Source of the DNA: Candolleomyces eurysporus
Lineage: Eukaryota; Basidiomycota; Agaricomycetes; Agaricales; Psathyrellaceae
Assembly (NCBI GenBank): GCA_027579435.1
Contig: JANBPK010000921.1
Location: forward strand, 143,131-207,130
Length of the DNA stretch: 64,000 bases
Direction of reading: 5' to 3'
Positions 55,543 to 64,000 of this stretch are shown piece after piece; within the stretch, counting starts at the first letter, position 1; each line of letters begins with the position of its first letter. The notes beneath the pieces were generated by a model, which saw only the letters and a program-made list of their open reading frames with translations, ran no database searches and was not told the origin of the DNA. Made by a program: the position numbers and the translations under genes.

Positions 55543-56065
55543 TGCTGCGGTTCTTCATCACTCTTCTACTACTTAGGCAACTGGTGACAGTTTTTTTTNG
55601 GGTTCCTTTCGCATCGTCTGCTTTTCATTTGGTCAGCTCCCTACACGTTCCCTTCCAGCACGTACCGCTATTATGCAGTCATCCCAATTAGTTAGTTCTA
55701 CACCGCATTTTCGAGTAGTTATTAGTTTTTCTAGTTGTATATTATATTGCAATGTACCTTTACATGTCTGTTTGCGCGCTGAGAAGTACGAGCTTGACCC
55801 CATCTGCGTTGGAGTTGAAGGAGGGAAGAGATAGAATAGAAATCGACGGAAAAGGCTGCCATGTGGTAGGGTCACTCAATGGAGCACGTTCCGAGCTATC
55901 ATCTGGGCCTTGGAGTAGGAGAGAAAGCGCGTGGTTGGGGACGCGTCGAGGCGCGCCCATTTACACGTACACGTGACAAGAGACAACGGACCGACGTCCA
56001 GTGCTAGCCGAACCACTCCGAGTTCTCCAGAGCGCGCCAGCTGCTGGCTCTAAAGCTCAGTACCA
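55543..56065. other. Intergenic, no gene recognised
   Basis: About 520 bases between two plus-strand genes. T-rich at 55560-55760 (3' untranslated character, N at 55599 after a T run), then GC-richer promoter-like sequence with CGTACACGTG-type motifs near 55965-55976. Confidence 0.4.
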
Positions 56066-58333
56066 ATGGCAAGATGTGGCCTTGCCAACAGCACACGACA
56101 TATAACGGCTCGCATCGCAAATCCATGTAGCAAAAAGGCTTCTCTTCGAAGAGGGTTGTCAGCGTCGACCTCGAACAGCAACACAGTCATCTCGCCTCGT
56201 CAGGTTCCGTTAACCTTGCTACACAAAACTTCCAAAATAGTGCCCCAAGTTCTGGAATATGGCCCGGCTGCTGTCAAGGAGCAGCGAAGTCTGGACGCTG
56301 GGATATGGGAGAAGACTCTATCCAATGTGTATGAAGACCTTTCGTCTTCAACACCGCGTCCGATTCGGCTAGCTGGTATGGATTCCAACTCTATCGAAGT
56401 CTGTTCACGAGACTGAGCTTATATCTACCGTAGTGTACGGTATTGACGAGGCATCTGCATCTGAGGACTTTGTCACTGCACTATTGTCCAACCCCTTCGA
56501 CGCTTCTGGAGAACAATCGCAACTCTTGAGAAGTCGGTGGAAGGACGCTGCTGGTGACAGCGTCACAGTATCGTACGTTCTAAGTTGTGTTAACGGTTAA
56601 CAAAGGCTCAAGCTGACTGACTGTGGATAGATATGGGGCCAAGGCAGTTCAGGATAGAAGTAACATTCAATTGTCATGCCCATACCTTCAACAATTCCCT
56701 GTTCCAGTTGAAGTTGTTGAACTTCGCGCTGGGCGCTCTAAACATAACAAGGCGCTAGAAGATGCCGTTCTCGCTAAGCTTCTCGAAGCAGACATCCCAA
56801 TCCTTCTCTGCAACCCCCTTGTCACCTCAATAGAACATTTGCTTTCGACCCCCTTGCCCAGCAACACTATCCTTGTTCTTGTTTCCACCCCCTCTCAGCA
56901 AATAGACCTACAACAGCTTCTCTCCGGAATACCCCAACATTACCCCAAACCCACTATCCTTATTGCCGACCCGAAACGCGCCTCAGATGCTATTTCTTTG
57001 CTCCAGTCGAACCCTACCTCTTCCCTCGTCATCCAAACATTCCAAGACGCCTTTAACGGCTCCAACATTTCCGCCGTGACACGAGCTCTAGAAACCACCC
57101 TTTCCCAACCTAAGGCGTCTTCACAACCATCGTCCGCTTCAGCAGTCTCTCCGTCAGACTACCTCCGGGTCAAACTCGCACTTAACCGCTTACACGACGC
57201 TCTCTCTTACTGTAGAGCTTCCCTGGCAGAAATCAAATCCGCACTCAACTCGGCCTCTATCGACGCCAGTAGGCTAAACACCTACTTCGAGGAAACGCGA
57301 ACCAAGTTCGAACATAGCTTCCTCAGCCTTGCCCAGTCGTCACCCTCCTCACACTCAACCAAACCACAAGTCGACAAAGTTGAGCATGCCATTGCGGATG
57401 CAGAGAAGAACATGAAGCAAGTCATGGAGCGGTTTACCTGGTGGCGAATGCTCTGGCGCGTGGACGAAACAACAACCCTCATCGCAGGCGCCCTCCAGCA
57501 ACACTGGTGTGTGGAACTCGAACGCGAGGTAAGCAAAATAAANGATAATTTAGCTCGTACACACACAATACATATCTAACCAACAAACCAATCGGTCTAT
57601 ACAACAGCTCTTGATCCAGACAGGAAAGCTCCACGCAATACAAGCCGAATTCGAAAAGGAGTCCTTCAAGCTCTTATCCGACCATCCAGCTCTCCAGTCC
57701 AATGTCCTCCGCAACTCCTTGCTACAACTCCAGGCATCTCCAAAACACCAGCTAACAAATTCAACGCTCACTGCTCCGGTTGCGATACGAAGGAACCAAA
57801 TTATCGAGTACCCCACTGCCAGGTTACACTTGACTGCTCAACGGACAGTCCTGGGTATGACAGGTGGGATCGTAGGAGGTGCTGGAGTCGGTTGGGTTGG
57901 GTGGATGGGGTGGCTCGTAGGCAACAGCGAAAGCCTGCTCGGGAGCCTCTTCGGAATGGAGCCCGTAACTGCAATGGGTGTTGGCGCTCTCACCGCCGTT
58001 GCTAGCGTGCGGTGGGCGGTTGGTCGATGGGAGAAAGGGAAGAAGAAGTGGTGGCAGGATTGGCGGAGGGTGGGTGAGGGTCTTGAAAGGGATTTGAGGG
58101 TATGTTGTTCGTTTNGTGCATTTCCGAGCGGGTTTGCTTAATGTTTTTGCCAGACAACGATGGCGGACTGCATGCAGCGTCAAGTGGGAGAGATTCCTTT
58201 GGCAGCGTCGAAAGGCCTCGCTCAAACAGCTGCCCAGCAAGAGGATATTGTTGGGAAGCTGGAAGACGAGGCTCAACGCGTGAATACAGAGGTGAAGGAG
58301 GCGATTCACGGAATCTCCGTCAATACAAAGTAG
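56066..58333 (+). CDS. Mitochondrial membrane protein, Mmc1-like (tentative)
   Basis: The start MARCGLANSTRHITARIANP is basic, followed by CSKKASLRRGLSAS, a likely mitochondrial presequence. The middle has a Rossmann-like look (VEVVELRAGRSKHNKALEDA, LEADIPILLCNPLVTSIEHL, NTILVLVSTPSQQIDLQQLL). Long helices follow (LRVKLALNRLHDALSYCRAS, VEHAIADAEKNMKQVMERFT), then a Gly-rich hydrophobic hairpin LGMTGGIVGGAGVGWVGWMG with a second span MGVGALTAVASVRWAVGRW, then a C-terminal helical tail ending GISVNTK. This matches my memory of the fungal Mmc1 family, which ends in a dynamin-like D2 region, but I cannot confirm. Ns at 57543 and 58115 lie in introns. Confidence 0.6.
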
Positions 58334-58400
58334 AATCGCCAACTTGAATAGAACCTTGGTCATGCCGCTCTTCTTCCGTTATTGGTCGTTCGCAATTGGT

Positions 58401-59415
58401 CTACAGTTCGGTGGTCTTTCCTGAGGATATGTTGTCCATGGGCTCGGAGCTCTTGCTACTGCTGCTGGCGGCTGTCCGGGTTGCTTCGTTCTCTTCATCG
58501 TCACTCTCATCTTCGCCTACGTCAAAGACTTCCTCCCGTTCGTCCCAGACATCAGGGTCGGCAAAGCGCACTGTCTTCCCCTTCCCAGATTTAGGAGGCA
58601 CTAAATGGGGACTGACAGTTGGGAGCAGGAAGGCACTGCTCAGTTCCTCGTCCTCGTCCTCCGAATATTCAGGATTCAGTGGGCGGTATAGCCGGTTGAT
58701 CTGGGTAAATGATGATCAGCTCTGGGTTCCAAGAGCCTATTGCAGAGTATCGGTGCAATTACCTCTCTTCTATGTCGGTAATATTTCTCGAGGTGGTAGG
58801 AGCAAAGTAGGCCAAGCGACGAACCAGAGATGTTGGCCTATGACGCAAATCGGTTATTCATCGGTTAGATATGGCGTAGGTCGGAGGTTAACTCACCACA
58901 ATGTCCAAGATTTCAAATTGTTTGAACTGCGGACGCACGGTAAGCATCTAGGCACTGCTGTCTCGAGTAATGCAAATAGACGCACCGGTAGGAGTGACTG
59001 TACGACCTCACTGAGGATCCCCCCACAGAAGAAACAAGTGAAGCTCGTGAATATTAGGCTGGCGTTTCTCCAGAACCACACTCGACGCGCGCTCCTGTTA
59101 TTGGTGAATGTCAACGGCTGGACAATCTCGGAAACGTCGGTGACGTACTCTTCCACGTCCACTATCCAGTAGAACACGGCGGTGGCAATGCCAAAGCATA
59201 TGAAATGGAGCATCTTGTCGTTCAACGGCAGAGATTGCGAGAAATTGGTGAATCCCAGAAATCCTAGCATGACCATAATGAAGCTGGTAAACGCCACGAA
59301 CCACTAGTTACCATGGTCAGCTTCGGTAGTCGATCATGTAAAGAATCCACAAACTGACTGGGCGGAAGCGTAGAGGCGGATTGTATTTTGGTATACGGAC
59401 ATGATGGGACTTCAT
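58401..59415 (-). CDS. VanZ-like membrane protein
   Basis: Small integral membrane protein of the VanZ-like superfamily; fungal members have no known function. The first exon MKSHHVRIPKYNPPLRFRP (start 59415) joins to WFVAFTSFIMVMLGFLGF, then SLPLNDKMLHFICFGIATAV, the conserved N-D-K-x-x-H-F signature, FYWIVDVEE, RRVWFWRNASLIFTSFTCFF and GGILSEVVQSLLP, with a further exon DIVANISGSSLGLL at about 58840. The C-terminal part is cytosolic, Ser/acid-rich, and includes KGKTVRFADPDVWDEREEVF, ending SGKTTEL. It converges with the preceding gene, only 67 bp between stop codons, so their 3' untranslated regions must overlap. Confidence 0.8.
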
Positions 59416-60241
59416 TATCGACCTGGAGAGCCTGTTCAGCCATTTCTTGACTGTGGAGGGAGCCATTAGCGGAGGCAAGCTTACACGGGTGGCGGTGACG
59501 ACGACGGCTAACTGATGTGTCCCATCCCGTGATGGATTCCCACGCCAGCCTCACTATAAAATAACAGATCTCTCGAGCTCTGACTTTTTTCTTCGTGCGG
59601 CAGCACGGCCATCTCTTCCCCATGTTGCTCATAACTGCATCTATCCAATTCATGTTGGATTGTCCACGCAGTCGTTCGAGTGTCAGGCCGTGTTCTGAAA
59701 AATTCGGACGTCTTAATACCCTTTTGTCCTGTCTTCCGCACCCACTCGGGAAGAGAGGATGGGTTGGTGGTTCGTACATGCAATCATGCATCTCAGCTGT
59801 TCTATTTGTACTCGATTCAATATACACGATTACCACGATCTATCTGTTGGTGCCCCTCCGGAAAGCAAGATCACGTCGCCTCGCTTCTCTATCGCAAAAT
59901 TTCTCCACCATCCGATGCTTGTTGCGCACTGACCACACCCTTGCTCGCGAACACGAGACTTTTTTTGTTTACTTCCAGAGTTCTGAACGCTAGTTTTGAG
60001 GGGACGGAATCGCGACGCAACTCTACATACATTCCGTTAGCTCATCTACAAGAGACAACGATGACGACGACGACGACGACGAAAATAACCAAGTAACCAA
60101 TACACTAATAACACAATTAGCAGAAATAAAGCAAGTATATAGGACGCATAAGTAGTTGGGGTAGTCGTTTATCCAAAAGGTCCGTCACCGTCCAACACAC
60201 CAGCCGCCGAAGGTACAGATCATCCATCGTCATCAAGTCGT
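59416..60241. other. Intergenic, no gene recognised
   Basis: About 825 bases between the start of the VanZ-like gene and the 3' end of the cornichon gene. Open frames on both strands (for example 59595-59993 plus and 59264-59836 minus) have no domain content. It contains a GAC microsatellite. Confidence 0.4.
60063..60081 (+). repeat. (GAC)n microsatellite
   Basis: Six tandem GAC units plus a partial one, in the intergenic region downstream of the cornichon gene. Useful mainly as a length-variable marker. Confidence 0.85.
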
Positions 60242-61122
60242 TCACTCGCTCTCTGCAATGAGAGCGACAATCATTCTGTTATAAGACGGGGAGGGTGAGC
60301 CAGAAGAACAATTACGTGGATTAAAGAGAGACACAAGAAAGCCAAACGCACCTGTACAGGTAGTAGAAGAAGGAGAGGAGGTAAAAGCCGAGCTTGATGA
60401 AAGTTTCCTTCTTATGCCCACCCAGCGTCCGGAAGATCTCCGTCGCGTCGTACATATGGTTGTTGTTCAAGAATCTGCCAAGAAACGAGCGTAAGAGGTA
60501 GCTAAACGAGAATCGAACCGAGAGAGCACGTACTTGTTGGCGTTCCAAGCCACTAGAGGCGCGTTCAAGATGAACGCTATCCACTGCCCAGACAGCAGGA
60601 ATAACAGGGTAAGGAATCCATGGGCAGCGTTTTCGGGTATCACAAACTATAGCAACAAAAGAAGATATATAAGACTCCTCAACGTCCTACAGAGGCGTGA
60701 AAGCACGCACCTGGTTCAGCTTATTGCACAGATCTATAGGGTTGATATAGTCGCATTCCAAATCCGAGAACATGATGATCTGTGGGGTCGGTCAGACGCC
60801 GTCTACGTCTAGAAACGTAACCAGAAGAGGAAGAAGAGCCACTCACATAAAACACCATGCAGAAGAGAAGACCTGCAGCCATTAAGACCGCAAAAAGAAA
60901 CAGCCATCCTGCTCGTCCCAACCGATGACATCAAGGAAGCAGGCCACGGTGTAGGTTTGCACAAGCAAGTTCGGTGTTTTTTTNGCATGTATAGCAAGCA
61001 GTTAGCGAGTGTGGTTGACAAGGATATAATTGAGACCCATGGAGACCATATAACAGGAGAAGAGCACGTCAAATCACCGGAAATTCCAAGCAGGATAAAG
61101 GTTACGCACCAGCACCAACCAT
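60242..61122 (-). CDS. ERV14: Cornichon/Erv14 COPII cargo receptor
   Basis: Packages membrane cargo into COPII vesicles at ER exit sites. Exons join as MVGA (start 61122), then [119 protein letters not shown] and a final exon [10 protein letters not shown]. All cornichon landmarks are there: the [17 protein letters not shown] block and the IFRTLxxHKKE cargo/Sec24 region. Length about 138 residues, as in yeast. The first intron is long (about 190 bases, with the N at 60984), since no ATG in frame precedes GWLFLF in its own exon. Confidence 0.93.
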
Positions 61123-62564
61123 CGTTCCAATCTAACTTTTCGCGATGAGTATCCTCGAAAACGCGTGTGCAAGCCTCTCGTAGTCGTACAACGTCCCCTG
61201 GGTGGTGGCTGGAGTAGAAATTGAGGAAAGGGCGGTCAGGACCAAACGCAAAGTCGATTGCCTCAGCCGCCTGCGCACCTCCATGGACACGATGGCACAC
61301 GAGTGACGTTGATAACACGTGGACGTTTATGGGAGTCACGTGAGCCATAATCATGTCCGCGAGTCGTGGACACGGCCGTCGATCGACGCGTCTAATCCCC
61401 AATTCCAGGGGTAAACGCTTGGGATGAATGTTGAAAACTGCGATTAGAATCATAGTAGCACGCCTGGTATTTTCAATTCAAGGAGCCATGCCAGGGGTCT
61501 ACCAGAAATGTGAACCATAATTTCTCCCAGCGGAGCCAAGTCCTAGAGCCAAGTGACCCACAGCAACTGCCCTGGAACGGAAGAACGGAACCTCTTTGCT
61601 AAAGGCAAACCCATCATCCATGGTACCCACACGACCAAAGATGCGCACCCACGAACTCACGACATCTTGAAACGGCTGCAGAAGGGAAATTTTCAACTCC
61701 TGAGCCCAGCGTGAGTCGAGACCATATCTCGTCTACTTACACATCGTGTGTACACAAGAAAAGACAAGAGTTCCAAGCTTGAAGAAAGGATGTAGGCCAT
61801 CCGCCAGAGGCGACGCTAGATTTGAGAAGAACTAACGCGAGAGACATGTATTGCATAGATATTATGTGTATGTTGTGTTGATCCATATTGCCAAGTAGTG
61901 TTTAGGATAAGTCTATATACGGGAGTATGGGGAGAGCGGGGTGGTTTGGGCATAACACCGCATAGATAAAAAAANGAGCAAATGAAAAGAAACGCTCAGC
62001 GCATCCACGCGAAAAAGGTCAAGAAGTGGAGGAGTACTGCGAGACGGAGAAGGAAGAAAAACAAGCTGCCGGGGCACGAAGAGGTGCAGAATGTACAGAG
62101 ATCCAGTGAGAAGCCCCGACAGTAATGGTATAGATATAAACAAGAGATATCATCGAACTCGAAAAAGACGCCAACTTGCCCCAAGTATTACTTTTTTTGA
62201 AGTAGGTAGAAGAAAGAAATGGCCCGCGTGGACCAAGGAAGTCGAAAAGGTATACTAAAGATGGGTTATACAGGTAGCCGGGAGGGTATAAAAGAGCGTG
62301 GTGGTAAAAGAGTGGACGTGTAGGCGAAAGAAGTATCGCAACACGAGGCGGAGGAATACAGACCAAGGTGATGACCAATAATATACAGAATTGAAGCAAG
62401 TGGCGAATGACGACGATGATGACAGCAATGAACAAAGCAAAGGAAGAGTAAATCAAACAGGAAGAATACAAGTCGAAAGTGGTGAACTCAATGCATAACA
62501 AGCGGCTTCTTCACCAGAGATCGAGAGTGCGACGACGCACACCTCCGAGGATTTTGATTTTGGT
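61123..62564. other. Long intergenic region, possibly a long 3' untranslated region of the bZIP gene
   Basis: About 1.44 kb. The 61900-62560 part is purine-rich on the plus strand, hence pyrimidine-rich in the sense of the bZIP transcript, and carries a 160-codon minus-strand frame (62019-62501) rich in Ser, Leu, Ile, Tyr that I attribute to this composition. No other gene is recognised. An N at 61975 follows a run of A. Confidence 0.45.
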
Positions 62565-64000
62565 TCAGCAAATTTCGACCTCCCATTCGCCGCCTTCGGT
62601 ATTGGAAGACGGTGGGTTCTTCAAGGCTATCCTGACCCGGCGTTTCCCACCAGTGCTATCGGGAACGTGGTACTCTGAGCTCAGACCAAATTCGGACAGC
62701 GGTCCATCGTCGAGATCATTCATGCGATATGACATATCGGGCATGCTGAAGTCGCCGAGGAATGGATCTGAGGACGAGGGTGAGAGCGAGGGAATAGATG
62801 GAGAGCCTTGTGAAGAGAATGACGATCGGAAAGTTGACTCTGAATCGGTTGACCACATATCCATCGGAGAAGAGGCGGCGGTTTCGTATCTCGATGACTG
62901 AGAGGATGCTCCCGGAGAGGCTGCCCGCGATGATGCCGAAGAGGACGGGTGAATCCGTACACGAATTTTCCCATTGTCCGTCGACGAAGTATCGAAGGAA
63001 ATATCCAGACCATTCAAATCGCCCAGTTCAGTCATGTCCACATCTGCAAACTCGAGCTTCTTGGAGAGAGAGGCCGAGGGTGATGCCCTTCCCATGTCTT
63101 CCGCGTCCATGTTCATCAGCGAGGATCGAGTCCAGTCGAAATCACTGGGGACGATGTTGCTAAAATCGTACTTGGCAGCGGCGGAAGGGAACGGGGTTGG
63201 CACGGAGAAGCTTGTCTGGGAGCTTGTCTGCATTTGGACAGAGGATAGCAGTGAGGGCAATGCGCAAAGAAGAACCTGTGGCCGGGAATTGATAAGATGG
63301 CTCGCAAGGAAATCGACACCGAATGAATGAAACATACCATCAATCCGAGACTTGCAGCCGTTTTGTTCGCTGATGGAACGGAAAGGGATCGAGAAGAAGG
63401 CGATGCGGGGGGCACATAGCTTTCTGATGCCTCGACCTTCACGGGGACCTCTTTGACAAAACTTGTGCTAACGAGCTTTGCAGCGAGTTCACGCTCACGC
63501 TCTTCAGCAGCGGCCAACTGGGCTCGCAGCTGCTCCACCTCAGAGAGCAATGCCGGATCTGAGGCAGACTGGGGCTGGCTACCGCTTTGGGTAAGTGCCA
63601 GGAGCCTCGCGTTTTCCTGCTCCAATTCGGCGACGCGTCTGGAACGTAAGAGCGAAGGCACGAATAAAGTTTAGGCAGGGCGTAAATTGAAAGAACGAGC
63701 CACATGACGTACACTTCCATAGTCTCAAACTCTTCGCGTTTGCGCTGCCTGCTGAGGAAGGCTGCGGCACGGTTCTTGACGAGCCGTGCCTCCCTTTTGC
63801 TCAGGCCCGTGACATCGGGAGGAACAAAGTCCTTGCTCGACACCCGCTCTGTGGCCCGTTTCTTTGAGGATCCCGGGGCCGGGCTCGCTGAGCGCTTGCT
63901 TCCGGTCGAGGCGATAGCAGTGACTGCGGGAAGGACAAGGGACTGTTCCTGTTCTTCTGCCTTTGCGGGCGTCTGGACCTCCACTGGGGCCTGTGCGGGG
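62565..64000 (-). CDS. bZIP transcription factor with a hydrophobic, possibly membrane-spanning segment; 5' end off the window
   Basis: The frame is already open at the right edge (VEVQTPAKAEEQEQSL), so the N-terminus is missing. The basic region GLSKREARLVKNRAAAFLSR then QRKREEFETME is followed across an intron by a leucine zipper VAELEQENARLLALT and a long heptad helix (ALLSEVEQLRAQLAAAEERE). About 40 residues later an intron splits a hydrophobic stretch TAASLGLMV / LLCALPSLLSSVQ, long enough to span a membrane. The large remainder is Ser/Asp-rich with FDWTRSSLMNMD, FADVDMTELGDLNGLDISFD and a final WEVEIC. The basic region NRAAAFLSRQRKR is closer to ATF6/CREB3-type than to yeast Hac1. This layout suggests an ER-tethered stress factor, an inference only. 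Confidence 0.78.

Noticed and set aside
59264..59836. 190-codon minus-strand frame upstream of the VanZ-like gene
   Set aside because: Part of it covers the VanZ first exons in a different frame; the remainder has no recognisable content.
1..64000. tRNA, rRNA or CRISPR
   Set aside because: I looked for tRNA T-loop consensus (GGTTCRANNCC) with a matching A box and for regular spaced repeats, and saw none I could support; a covariance-model scan would be more reliable.

Overview
The window is ordinary-looking nuclear DNA of a filamentous basidiomycete, most likely an Agaricomycete. Genes are dense, lie on both strands and are cut by many 50-60 bp GT-AG introns. The proteins are typical mushroom ones: pappalysin-type secreted protease, PalI/SUR7, KRE6, GFA/CENP-V, a TKL-like kinase, GEP4, and several families I know only as agaric hypotheticals. 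I could place no tRNA, rRNA, CRISPR array or viral gene. I support about 33 genes. Exon limits were inferred by joining reading frames at splice signals and by recalled family similarity; no search was run.

Layout. 1-7.5 kb: an HSL-type alpha/beta hydrolase running off the left edge, an M43 metalloprotease, a protein kinase with a one-base coding break, and a GFA-type zinc protein. 7.5-26 kb: mostly housekeeping and membrane-traffic genes (TRAPPC11, the ubiquitin-like HUB1, PalI/SUR7, a multi-pass membrane protein, NAD diphosphatase, a coiled-coil family protein, a mitochondrial ABC half-transporter, monoacylglycerol lipase, clathrin light chain, GEP4). 27-35 kb is the most disturbed part: a BTB-like fragment, a tandem pair of aldo-keto reductases, and a diadenosine-tetraphosphate phosphorylase (APA2-type) gene broken by an insert of about 978 bp. 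35-46 kb: a single-pass membrane protein, a large acidic/basic protein ending in a HicA/YcfA-like domain, a candidate Rec114, GlcNAc kinase and a GT49-like glycosyltransferase. 46-64 kb: a 2-hydroxyacid dehydrogenase, KRE6/SKN1, a second member of the coiled-coil family, a SAP plus LEWW-repeat protein, an Mmc1-like mitochondrial protein, a VanZ-like protein, cornichon/Erv14, and a bZIP factor with a hydrophobic segment that runs off the right edge.

There is no operon or obvious biosynthetic cluster. Themes recur: ER-Golgi traffic and endocytosis (TRAPPC11, Erv14, clathrin light chain), cell wall and amino-sugar chemistry (KRE6, GlcNAc kinase, GT49), plasma-membrane sensing (PalI), and mitochondria (ABC exporter, GEP4, Mmc1-like). 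Many neighbours are divergent with 200-280 bp between start codons.

The most notable object is the non-coding insert at about 32000-32977. It sits inside an APA2 exon, and the coding homology resumes in frame on its far side. It has a 15-bp inverted repeat (terminal on the left, subterminal on the right), a small hairpin just before a CTAG end, and two 60-bp near-identical internal repeats with a palindromic core. That layout resembles a non-autonomous Helentron-type rolling-circle element, which I offer as a hypothesis. Assembly quality matters here: 13 isolated single Ns lie mostly beside homopolymers, and one (47083) shifts a coding frame that is clean without it.
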